Positions 26,915 to 34,169 of a DNA stretch of 36,322 nt are shown piece after piece. Under the pieces are notes generated by a model. That model had not been told where the DNA came from, searched no databases, and saw only the letters and a list, made by a program, of their open reading frames with translations. Position 1 is the first letter of the stretch. Every line of letters starts with the position of its first letter. The position numbers and the translations under genes are program-made. Source of the stretch: Bacteroidota bacterium (GTDB taxonomy: Bacteria > Bacteroidota > Bacteroidia > UKL13-3); NCBI GenBank assembly GCA_947446605.1, contig CANFHJ010000013.1:1-36322 (forward strand), in the 5' to 3' direction.

Positions 26915-27670
26915 TTAATTTCTATTTCCAAAATCGTATGCAATATAAAAACCATAAAAAAGTTGGTCGTAATTGGTATGTGCCATAATAGGAACACCTT
27001 GCATAAAGGCATCCACAGTAAGCCCAGCTTCCAAACATCTCATTTCATCGGCATATTGCCCCCATTCTACTTGAATTGCTGCCCTACCAAAACCGCCCAA
27101 TTTCAGTTGGGTTTCTCCAAATCCTTTAAAAAAGCTAGAATTTCCATAAATACGATAAACGTCTGTATGCTTCTCTGGATCGTATTTTTCACTAACATAA
27201 TAGCCCTCACCAGGAGAATTATCATATTGATATAATATTTCTAAATAAACTGGCTTTAAGAAAGCTACGGTAGCACCCAAGCTATAAACAAAGTTAACAC
27301 CCACTGCATTTTTGTATGGTCTATCTGCAATTACTATGGTTTGCCCTAAACTGGTTCTAAGAAAAAAAGCTGCATTCATGCGACCAAACGTATATTGGCT
27401 TTGACTTTGCGTATAGCCTTGTCTGCGAACCTCCTTAGGATGACGAATACGAGAAAAATCGAATTCTAAATGATTTTGTTGCTTGCCTGTTTTGTGCCAA
27501 CCATAGCGGTAATAAATACCTGTGGAGGCAAATGAATTCCTATCAACGCCAAACAAATGACTTTGGGTATACATCAATTGCGGTTCGGTAATAGGTGCAT
27601 TTTGTGCAAACACCTGATTTGCTAGCGTTAACAAGCAAATTACAAAAAAGAAATTCCTGAACTTTTTCAA
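26915..27670 (-). CDS. Predicted outer-membrane beta-barrel protein of unknown function
   Basis: This 251-aa product has a clear signal peptide (KKFRNFFFVICLLTLANQVFAQ) followed by alternating amphipathic strands rich in Tyr, Phe and Gly (STGIYYRYGWHKTG, AVGVNFVYSLGATVAFL, VYLEILYQYDN), ending FYGFYIAYDFGNRN. I do not recognise a named family. The start codon is TTG; no in-frame ATG exists before the end of the signal peptide, so TTG is probably real. A candidate -7 element (TAGATTTG) lies 16 bases upstream. It is the first gene of an operon with lipA, and a functional tie to lipoylation is not evident. Confidence 0.72.
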   Translation of the reverse strand: MKKFRNFFFVICLLTLANQVFAQNAPITEPQLMYTQSHLFGVDRNSFASTGIYYRYGWHKTGKQQNHLEFDFSRIRHPKEVRRQGYTQSQSQYTFGRMNAAFFLRTSLGQTIVIADRPYKNAVGVNFVYSLGATVAFLKPVYLEILYQYDNSPGEGYYVSEKYDPEKHTDVYRIYGNSSFFKGFGETQLKLGGFGRAAIQVEWGQYADEMRCLEAGLTVDAFMQGVPIMAHTNYDQLFYGFYIAYDFGNRN

Positions 27671-27675
27671 ATGAT

Positions 27676-27683
27676 TAACTTTG
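27676..27683 (+). promoter_or_regulatory. Candidate -7 element of the osmC-like gene
   Basis: TAACTTTG fits TAnnTTTG and lies 21 bases before the ATG at 27705. The opposing -7 element for the outer-membrane-protein/lipA operon is only three bases away. Confidence 0.42.
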
Positions 27684-27686
27684 CTT

Positions 27687-27694
27687 CAAATCTA
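27687..27694 (-). promoter_or_regulatory. Candidate -7 element of the outer-membrane-protein/lipA operon
   Basis: TAGATTTG on the minus strand fits TAnnTTTG. If both elements are real, the two divergent promoters interpenetrate and their transcripts would overlap at the 5' ends. Confidence 0.42.
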
Positions 27695-27704
27695 TAAAAA
27701 AAAC

Positions 27705-28112
27705 ATGGCAACTTCAGAAGTAGTTTACCAAGGCGAATTAAGGTGTAAAGCTAAACATTTACAATCAGAAAGCATAATTGTGACAGATGCTCCAATTGAC
27801 AATCATGGAAAGGGTGAGGCATTTTCCCCAACTGATTTATTGGCAACCTCATTGGGTGTGTGTATGCTCACCATTATGGGCATTGAAGCCAATAAACACC
27901 ATGTAAACATTGATGGAACACAAATAAGTATTACCAAACACATGGGTACACTACCTAGGAGGGTAACTAAAATTGAAATAAAGGTAAATGTTCCTACGCT
28001 TGGATTAAGCGATAGGCAAAAAACGGCTCTAACAGAAGCAGGGATAAATTGTCCAGTGGCCAAGAGCCTGCACCCGGATTTACTTCAGGATATTGAAATT
28101 AACTACAATTAG
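27705..28112 (+). CDS. OsmC/Ohr family protein
   Basis: This 135-aa cytoplasmic protein belongs to the OsmC superfamily of thiol-dependent (hydro)peroxide reductases. It shows NHGKGEAFSPTDLLATSLGVCMLTIMGI (33-60) with the first redox cysteine C53, and the second cysteine C116 in AGINCPVAKSLHPDL, the usual pair. It is the short OsmC-like type, not the Ohr type. The ORF track starts at a TTG (27681) that falls in the likely promoter; the ATG of MATSEVVYQG at 27705 is the better start. Its stop codon interlocks with that of a small lipoprotein gene on the other strand. Confidence 0.9.
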   Translation: MATSEVVYQGELRCKAKHLQSESIIVTDAPIDNHGKGEAFSPTDLLATSLGVCMLTIMGIEANKHHVNIDGTQISITKHMGTLPRRVTKIEIKVNVPTLGLSDRQKTALTEAGINCPVAKSLHPDLLQDIEINYN

Positions 28113-28222
28113 AAGCTAATTCCAATGGCTGGAACTGGAATAGAAAACTTGGGGCAGCTTCCTTTGCAAGCACTTAAGCTCAACAGAGCAAAAATGGCGA
28201 TGGCATAAATTATCTTTTTCAT
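28109..28222 (-). CDS. Tiny predicted lipoprotein (37 aa)
   Basis: The minus-strand frame MKKIIYAIAIFALLSLSACKGSCPKFSIPVPAIGISF is a lipoprotein signal peptide with lipobox LSAC and a mature part of only 19 residues. The longer ORF in the track begins inside the opposing methyltransferase gene, so the internal ATG at 28222 is preferred. Very short lipoproteins of this shape (KxSCP after the lipidated cysteine) occur in Bacteroidota, function unknown. It fills the otherwise empty gap between osmC and the methyltransferase gene, diverges from the latter with 17 bases between the starts, and overlaps the osmC stop by four bases. Confidence 0.62.
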   Translation of the reverse strand: MKKIIYAIAIFALLSLSACKGSCPKFSIPVPAIGISF

Positions 28223-28239
28223 ACTAAAATTATTAACTA

Positions 28240-29445
28240 TTGAATACAACGAGCCAATTTGTCCAACTATTGCAATCATTTGATTTGGAAGGTTTTTTGA
28301 CCCAAAACAAACAAATGGATGCCAGCCGATTTTTATTGGCCCACAAAGGTAATACAAATGATTTGAATTGGCTATTAGCTGAACAAATCAAATTATATCC
28401 CAAGGCTTTCCACAAACTTCCTCATTTTGTTAAAAACCATTGTTGGTTCACCTCAAAAAGTTATGAACAAGCCAGTGGGGAAGCGTCTGCTTTATACAAA
28501 TCTAAATTAATTTCAGGAGCAAAATTATTAGACTTGTCTGGTGGCTTAGGTGTAGATGATTGGGCTTTTTCACGAAATTTTGACAAAATCATTTCCCTGG
28601 ATCCAGATGAAACCCTCAATGAAATTGTAAGAGAGAACTACCGAAGGTTAAAATGTACTAACATTGAAAGAATTAGTATTACCGCGGAGGAATACCTTCA
28701 ACATACCCAAGAAAAATTTGACCTCCTATACCTAGATGCCGACAGAAGACCAGCCAATGGAAAAAGTTATTTCTTAAACCAAGATGCCCCAAATTTTTTA
28801 GAAATTCAGGATGCTTGCTTTTTACTTTCACAAAGAATCCTCTTGAAACTTTCACCTATGGCCGACCTTCATTACTTGCAAGAAACACTTTCACATATTG
28901 AGAAAATAATTGTTGTAGGAGACAAAAAGGAAGTAAAGGAAGTATTGGTTTTGTTAAACAATTCCAATGAAATTAAGCCAATTATTGAAAGTGTAGTGCT
29001 CATGGAAGAGGAAGAGTTTCTGCACTTTTCTAGCGAAAAGGACATTCAATTAGAAATTAGCTATGTAAATACCCTTGCTAAATTTTTCTTTGAGCCCCAT
29101 GTGGCAATTATTAAAGCACAACTCAGCTTAAACTATGCAAATGCGTGTGGTTTGAACCAATTGGCTGCTAACAGTTCCTTTTATATTGGTAAACATATTC
29201 CCGAAAATTTTATGGGACGAAGTTTTGAAATTGTTAAGGCCTTTGAATTCTCCAAGCGTATATTCCAGCAATACTTAAAAACTACGCATTTGGATCAGGC
29301 CAATATTACCAAAAGAAATTTTGTACTGAGCGTTGAAGAAATTAGAAAAGCCTATAAAATAAAAGAGGGTGGCAAAGATTATTTATTCTTTAGCACCCTC
29401 TCTGATGGAACCCGTATGGTTTATCACTGTATCAAAACAGCCTAA
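28240..29445 (+). CDS. Class I SAM-dependent methyltransferase with THUMP-like domain
   Basis: This 401-aa protein has an N-terminal helical region, then a Rossmann methyltransferase core: motif I LLDLSGGLGVDDWAFSRNF (about 97-115), motif II IISLDPDE, and motif IV FDLLYLDADRRPANGKSYFL. A C-terminal THUMP-like region covers about 300-401. The layout matches a Bacteroidota family typified by Porphyromonas PG_1098, probably an RNA methyltransferase with unknown target. In motif IV, DADRR takes the place of the more usual DPARR. The start codon is TTG at 28240; the next methionine would remove 26 residues that fit the family. Its stop interlocks (CTAA) with that of the converging mltD-like gene. 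Confidence 0.82.
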   Translation: MNTTSQFVQLLQSFDLEGFLTQNKQMDASRFLLAHKGNTNDLNWLLAEQIKLYPKAFHKLPHFVKNHCWFTSKSYEQASGEASALYKSKLISGAKLLDLSGGLGVDDWAFSRNFDKIISLDPDETLNEIVRENYRRLKCTNIERISITAEEYLQHTQEKFDLLYLDADRRPANGKSYFLNQDAPNFLEIQDACFLLSQRILLKLSPMADLHYLQETLSHIEKIIVVGDKKEVKEVLVLLNNSNEIKPIIESVVLMEEEEFLHFSSEKDIQLEISYVNTLAKFFFEPHVAIIKAQLSLNYANACGLNQLAANSSFYIGKHIPENFMGRSFEIVKAFEFSKRIFQQYLKTTHLDQANITKRNFVLSVEEIRKAYKIKEGGKDYLFFSTLSDGTRMVYHCIKTA

Positions 29446-30695
29446 ACCTTATTGGAATATATCTTTAGTTTTTGTCCGCGAGAGACTTTATTTCTCCTAA
29501 TCACGCCCTTGTTCCAACGTTTTAAATCGGCAACGCTAACATCAAATTTCCGTGCAATTTTTGCCAAATAATCTCCGCTTTTAACCTTGTAAACAATTTT
29601 CTCGGGACGTGCGTTTTCAATTTCACGGTTCATCGCAATCAGGTCTTGGTTCAACTGATTACTCAAATTGGTGTCATTGCGCAAGGCTGCAACCCTTACC
29701 GCCATATGGTACGGCAGTGTAAGCACAATACCATTGCTTGAAAAAGGAATTACACCACGGCGAAGGGAAGGATTGTAATTGCGAATTTCTTCGGCACTTG
29801 TATTAAGGGCTAATGCCAATTTTTCAATCGACATTCTATTGTCTACAATAACCGTATCTAAATGAAAATACATTTCATCCTCAGCTGGATAAATATTATG
29901 CTCGCTGGCATAATTCATTACATAAGCTGCAGCAATAAATGCAGGCACATAACCTCGGGTTTCACGTGGTAAATAGGGCATAATTTCCCAAATATTACGC
30001 TTTCCACCTGATTTACGGATGGCTTTAGAAACATTACCCGGACCACAATTATAACTTGCTATCACCAACAACCAATCGCCATAAATGCGGTATGAATTTT
30101 TGAAATATTTTACAGCAGCCTCGGTAGATTTAATGATATCTTTTCTATCGTCGATATAAGAATCTGATCGCAAACCATACATTCTTCCTGTAGGTGCCAT
30201 AAACTGCCAAAGACCAGCAGCACCAACAGGTGAGATTGCCCTTTGGTTCAATGCACTTTCAATTACAGCTAAGTACTTCAATTCCATTGGCACATTTTCG
30301 CGGTCGAAAACTTCTTCGAAAATTGGAAAATAGAATTTAGAACTGCTTAATACTTTACTTACCAATTTACGCTTGCGGTTTGCGTATAAATCTATATAGG
30401 CTCTAACCTGTTGGTTGTATTCAAGTGGAATTTCTGTTTCCAAAAGACTCAAACGGAAAGCGTAGGTAGAATCTGAGTATACTGGAATATCACCCGCATC
30501 AAAACCATAAATATTTAACTCACCTGCATCTGTAACAGGGTATAATTTATTTCTCCAATGAACGGTATTGCTGTCAATTTTAGCTACAAGCATGTCTCGG
30601 TCCGAACCAAAACCGCCTACAAGTGGCTGAGCAACAAGGCCTGTAACCACAGTAGTTAGAACTAAAATTAAATATATTATTTTCTTATTCAACAT
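29442..30695 (-). CDS. MltD-like membrane-bound lytic murein transglycosylase with LysM
   Basis: This enzyme cleaves peptidoglycan glycan strands in the periplasm, leaving 1,6-anhydroMurNAc ends. The 417-aa protein (from my start) has a signal peptide (MLNKKIIYLILVLTTVVTGLVAQ). A family-1 SLT domain (about 120-270) carries the catalytic glutamate E146 in LAVIESALN, GLWQFMAPTGRMYGL, and IASYNCGPGNV. One LysM domain at about 365-414 (YKVKSGDYLAKIARKFDVSVADLKRWN) binds the wall. The ORF track begins 11 codons upstream (MYIWDYYYRIR), which would spoil the signal peptide, so I use 30695. The last four bases overlap the converging methyltransferase gene. Confidence 0.93.
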   Translation of the reverse strand: MLNKKIIYLILVLTTVVTGLVAQPLVGGFGSDRDMLVAKIDSNTVHWRNKLYPVTDAGELNIYGFDAGDIPVYSDSTYAFRLSLLETEIPLEYNQQVRAYIDLYANRKRKLVSKVLSSSKFYFPIFEEVFDRENVPMELKYLAVIESALNQRAISPVGAAGLWQFMAPTGRMYGLRSDSYIDDRKDIIKSTEAAVKYFKNSYRIYGDWLLVIASYNCGPGNVSKAIRKSGGKRNIWEIMPYLPRETRGYVPAFIAAAYVMNYASEHNIYPAEDEMYFHLDTVIVDNRMSIEKLALALNTSAEEIRNYNPSLRRGVIPFSSNGIVLTLPYHMAVRVAALRNDTNLSNQLNQDLIAMNREIENARPEKIVYKVKSGDYLAKIARKFDVSVADLKRWNKGVIRRNKVSRGQKLKIYSNKV

Positions 30696-30717
30696 GCGTA
30701 TTCGATAGTAGTAATCC

Positions 30718-30763
30718 CAAATATACATTGGATGTCTATCATTACTTTATTTATACAAAGGTA
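30718..30763 (-). promoter_or_regulatory. Two candidate -7 elements upstream of the mltD-like gene
   Basis: TATATTTG (30718-30725) and TACCTTTG (30756-30763) on the minus strand both fit TAnnTTTG and lie 22 and 60 bases before the ATG. Neither has a TTG at -33, so I cannot choose between them. Confidence 0.32.
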
Positions 30764-30883
30764 AGTATCCACAGCATATTTTCCTAATAAACGCCAAATG
30801 AGCAGTTTAGAGTACACTTTATGATATTTTTCTAAAAAATTGACACAAAAAGGGGAACTTGCACTTTTAAAATTGCGCGCATT

Positions 30884-31948
30884 TTGAACCTAATTCAACT
30901 CTTACTTTTACCCTTATCATTTATCTACCAGTTGGTTCTGCGGCTCAGAAACAGTTTGTATACCCATGGTATTTTTGGCGTAACTAGTTTTGATTTACCT
31001 ATCATTAATGTGGGAAATTTAGCATTTGGAGGAACCGGTAAAACACCACATATAGAATATCTCATCCGTCTGCTAAAAGACTCCTATAAAGTTGCCGTTT
31101 TAAGCAGAGGTTACAAAAGAAAAACAACAGGATATTTATTTGGAGATCAACAGGCCACAGCAATGAGCTTAGGAGATGAACCCTATCAAATATTTAGAAA
31201 ATTTAGGGAAATTGAAGTTGCTGTTTCTGAGAATAGGGTTTTGGGTGTTCCTAATTTATTATTTGATGCGCCAGAAACAGAAGTCATATTATTGGACGAT
31301 GCCTACCAACATAGGGCCATCAAACCTGGATTAAATATTTTATTAACAGAACAAAATAGTTTGTACGTTAACGACCATTTAGCACCAGCCGGTTACTTAA
31401 GAGAATATGCCAGTGCTGCAGAACGTGCCAATTGCATTGTAGTTACTAAATGTAAAACAGACCTTAGCCTGGAAGAAAGAAAAAGCATCATTGCTCAATT
31501 GAAACCATTGGGCCACCAAAGTGTCTATTTTTCCTATTTAAAATACGGCGAATTGGTTCCCTATTTTGAGCCATTAGTTCACAATGAAACAACTGCCGTT
31601 ATAGCATTTGCCGGAATTGCCAACCCATTGCCTTTCTTCCAATACATTGAATCAAAATATCAACATGTAATTACCAAATCATTTCCTGACCACCACCAAT
31701 TATCAGAAATTGAAATTGAGAGATTACTTGAAACGTTTGATGAAATAAACAGCGATCACAAAATATTTGTATCCACTGAAAAGGATTTTCAAAAATTGGT
31801 TCAAGGTCCTCAAGCAGAAAAATTAAAAAAATATCCCTTCTATTATATACCCATTGAAGTTGCTTTCTTTGCAGAGGACAGTAGCAATTTCAATCAAAAA
31901 GTAATTCACTATGTTAGCGAAAATAGCCCAAACACATACATACCTTAA
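30884..31948 (+). CDS. lpxK: Tetraacyldisaccharide 4'-kinase LpxK
   Basis: LpxK phosphorylates the 4' position of the lipid A precursor at the inner membrane, using ATP. The 354-aa protein has an N-terminal membrane-associating helix (LIQLLLLPLSFIYQLVLRL), the P-loop GNLAFGGTGKTP (44-55), AVLSRGYKRK, and the second nucleotide motif VILLDDAYQHR. This supports a lipid-A-bearing outer membrane. The start is a TTG codon; no in-frame ATG is available before the conserved N-terminal helix. Its 3' end overlaps punA by 38 bases, an lpxK-punA pairing that I recall from other Bacteroidota. Confidence 0.94.
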   Translation: MNLIQLLLLPLSFIYQLVLRLRNSLYTHGIFGVTSFDLPIINVGNLAFGGTGKTPHIEYLIRLLKDSYKVAVLSRGYKRKTTGYLFGDQQATAMSLGDEPYQIFRKFREIEVAVSENRVLGVPNLLFDAPETEVILLDDAYQHRAIKPGLNILLTEQNSLYVNDHLAPAGYLREYASAAERANCIVVTKCKTDLSLEERKSIIAQLKPLGHQSVYFSYLKYGELVPYFEPLVHNETTAVIAFAGIANPLPFFQYIESKYQHVITKSFPDHHQLSEIEIERLLETFDEINSDHKIFVSTEKDFQKLVQGPQAEKLKKYPFYYIPIEVAFFAEDSSNFNQKVIHYVSENSPNTYIP

Positions 31949-32720
31949 TTCATTTTACAACCAAGCAAAAATTGGCATCATCTTAGGAACTGGCTTAGGT
32001 GCTTTGGTAGATGATATGGAAATTGAATACAGCCTACCTTACGGTGGTATTCCAAACTTTCCAATCAGTACAGTTGAAAGTCATCAAGGACGTTTGTTAA
32101 TAGGTAAATTAAACAATGTACCTGTAGTTGTTATGCAAGGAAGGTTTCATTATTATGAAGGTTATGATATGCAAGAACTTACATTTCCTGTAAGGGTGAT
32201 GAAGCAATTGGGTATCGAAAATTTATTTATTTCCAATGCCTCCGGTGGCTTAAATCCAAGCTATGAGGTGAGTGATTTAATGATATTAAACGACCATATC
32301 AATTTGTTACCTGAGCATCCATTAAGAGGGAAAAATGAAGATACATTAGGACCAAGGTTTCCAGATATGAGTGAGGCTTACGACCCAAAACTAATTGCAT
32401 TGGCGCATGAAATTGGATCGGAATTAGGTATTAAATTACAAGAAGGCGTATACGCTGCTGTTCAAGGACCAACACTTGAAACAAAGGCAGAATACAATTA
32501 CCTGCGCATAATTGGTTCAGATGCAGTAGGTATGAGTACCATTCCAGAAAACATTGTTGCCCGCCATATGGGTATGAAAGTGTTTGCCATTTCTGTGATT
32601 ACAGATTTAGGTGTACCGGGATTAGTGAAGAAAATTAGCCTGCAAGATGTTTTAAATGCTGCAGCTATTGCCGAACCAAAAATGACAAAATTGATTAGCC
32701 AAATGGTGACGCGCGTTTAA
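31911..32720 (+). CDS. punA: Purine nucleoside phosphorylase, trimeric type
   Basis: This enzyme splits purine (deoxy)nucleosides with phosphate to base and pentose-1-phosphate in salvage. The 269-aa protein has the phosphate site GTGLG (26-30), MQGRFHYYEGY (75-85), NASGGLNP (109-116), the purine-contact glutamate E190 in GPTLETKAEY, and VGMSTIPE. At the position of human Asn243 (LITN), which selects 6-oxopurines, this protein has Asp232 (VITD), so its base preference may differ from that of classic hypoxanthine/guanine enzymes. It overlaps lpxK by 38 bases and precedes engB. Confidence 0.92.
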   Translation: MLAKIAQTHTYLNSFYNQAKIGIILGTGLGALVDDMEIEYSLPYGGIPNFPISTVESHQGRLLIGKLNNVPVVVMQGRFHYYEGYDMQELTFPVRVMKQLGIENLFISNASGGLNPSYEVSDLMILNDHINLLPEHPLRGKNEDTLGPRFPDMSEAYDPKLIALAHEIGSELGIKLQEGVYAAVQGPTLETKAEYNYLRIIGSDAVGMSTIPENIVARHMGMKVFAISVITDLGVPGLVKKISLQDVLNAAAIAEPKMTKLISQMVTRV

Positions 32721-32737
32721 GAGCGACACAAATACAT

Positions 32738-32745
32738 TACTTTTG
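32738..32745 (+). promoter_or_regulatory. Candidate internal -7 element before engB
   Basis: TACTTTTG lies in the 29-base punA-engB gap, four bases before the engB ATG. If used, it would give a nearly leaderless mRNA for engB-aroE-plsC. No TTG at -33. Confidence 0.35.
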
Positions 32746-32749
32746 AAAA

Positions 32750-33382
32750 ATGGATATAACCTCAGCAGAATATAAAACGAGTTCTAATAGCTTAAAAGAT
32801 TGCCCAAAAACAGACTTTCCAGAATATGCATTTATTGGGCGAAGCAATGTTGGAAAATCTTCGTTGATAAATATGTTGGTTCAAAGAAAAGAATTGGCTA
32901 GGACTTCTGGAACACCCGGAAAAACCATTAGCATGAATTTCTTTTGTGTAAACAACGAATGGAATTTAGTTGATTTACCTGGTTATGGCTATGCTAGAAG
33001 ATCTAAGGATTTAAGAGCTTCTTGGGAAAAAACACTTTGGAATTACCTAGAAAAAAGAGACTTTCTAGTTTGTTTGTTCGCGCTCATTGATTCGAGAATA
33101 GAGCCGCAAGAAAAAGATTTAGCTTTTATCAATAAATTAGGTGAGGTGGGCATTCCTTTTCATTTGGTATTTACTAAATTAGATAAATTAAAAGCTGCGC
33201 AAGCCGAAGCCAATATTGAAAACTTTAAGTTAAAACTTTTAGAAACTTGGGATGAATTACCAACAATTTTTATCACCTCAGCCCTCGATAAACGTGGCAG
33301 AGAGGAAGTTTTAAAAAGCATTCAAAAAATGAACAAAGAATTCCATAAAGTTCAAAAGTTGAAAGTTGCCCAAATGCGCTAA
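32750..33382 (+). CDS. engB: Ribosome biogenesis GTP-binding protein EngB (YihA/YsxC)
   Basis: EngB is a GTPase needed for assembly of the large ribosomal subunit. The 210-aa protein shows G1 GRSNVGKS (30-37), the G2 threonine region TSGTPGKT (52-59), G3 DLPGYGYA (75-82), G4 TKLD and G5 TSA in order, at the family's normal length. The gap to aroE is 23 bases. Confidence 0.96.
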   Translation: MDITSAEYKTSSNSLKDCPKTDFPEYAFIGRSNVGKSSLINMLVQRKELARTSGTPGKTISMNFFCVNNEWNLVDLPGYGYARRSKDLRASWEKTLWNYLEKRDFLVCLFALIDSRIEPQEKDLAFINKLGEVGIPFHLVFTKLDKLKAAQAEANIENFKLKLLETWDELPTIFITSALDKRGREEVLKSIQKMNKEFHKVQKLKVAQMR

Positions 33383-33405
33383 TTGAATATTTCAATAGAA
33401 GTGAT

Positions 33406-34161
33406 ATGCAAAAAAAGGTTTTTGGATTAATAGGAAATAATTTGGGAAACACCTTTTCCAAAGATTATTTCACACAAAAATTCAATTCCAATAATTTGCC
33501 CTATTCCTATGAAAATTTTAGTATCCCAAGTATTGAGGCCATAGAAAACATTTTTAAAACAAATGACCTTGCGGGCTTAAATATTACCAAACCTTACAAA
33601 GAAACTGTTATCCCCTATTTAGATGCATTAGCAGAATCTGCCAGCGCTTGTGCTGCCGTAAATTGTATTGAAATATTACCAAATGGCAAACGCATCGGTC
33701 ACAATACAGATCGCTTAGGCTTTCAAAACTCCTTGTTAAATTTTATCGGTTCGAACCGAAATTTAAAGGCATTGGTTTTTGGCGATGGCGGTGCTGCTAA
33801 AGCAGTTATAAGCTGTCTATCAAAATTAGAAATTCCCTTTCTTCAAGTTACTAGAAAAGAAACACTTCAAGCGCATCAAATTGCTTACCATTCACTGAGT
33901 GAAAATGTAATTGCAAAGCATTTATTGCTCATTCAATGCACGCCAGTTGGCATGTTTCCAAATGAAATGGAATTGCTTCCAATACCTTTTAACGGAATTG
34001 GTTCGGAACATTATTGCTTTGATTTAATTTATTTACCAGCAAAAAGTAACTTTCTTTTGGCAGCAGAAAAGTACGGTGCAAAAATCAAGAATGGTTTAGA
34101 AATGCTGCACCTACAAGCCGATGAGGCATATCATATTTGGATGAACCAAGAAACTTTTTAA
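33406..34161 (+). CDS. aroE: Shikimate dehydrogenase
   Basis: AroE reduces 3-dehydroshikimate to shikimate with NADPH in the aromatic amino acid pathway. The 251-aa protein starts with FGLIGNNLGNTFSKDYF, matching the G.PL.HS.S substrate motif in the diverged form usual in Bacteroidota. It has the catalytic lysine K65 in LNITKPYKE, the partner D102 in GHNTDRLGF, the nucleotide-binding FGDGGAAKAV (125-134) and QCTPVGM. It is somewhat shorter than E. coli AroE. Plain biosynthetic AroE is the simplest reading. It lies eight bases before the acyltransferase start I chose. Confidence 0.93.
   Translation: MQKKVFGLIGNNLGNTFSKDYFTQKFNSNNLPYSYENFSIPSIEAIENIFKTNDLAGLNITKPYKETVIPYLDALAESASACAAVNCIEILPNGKRIGHNTDRLGFQNSLLNFIGSNRNLKALVFGDGGAAKAVISCLSKLEIPFLQVTRKETLQAHQIAYHSLSENVIAKHLLLIQCTPVGMFPNEMELLPIPFNGIGSEHYCFDLIYLPAKSNFLLAAEKYGAKIKNGLEMLHLQADEAYHIWMNQETF
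33748..33757. repeat. GGTTCGAACC palindrome, copy 3
   Basis: Exact copy inside aroE, with flanks tcGGTTCGAACCgA, again using a TCG serine codon. Confidence 0.6.
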
Positions 34162-34169
34162 ATTGCGGC

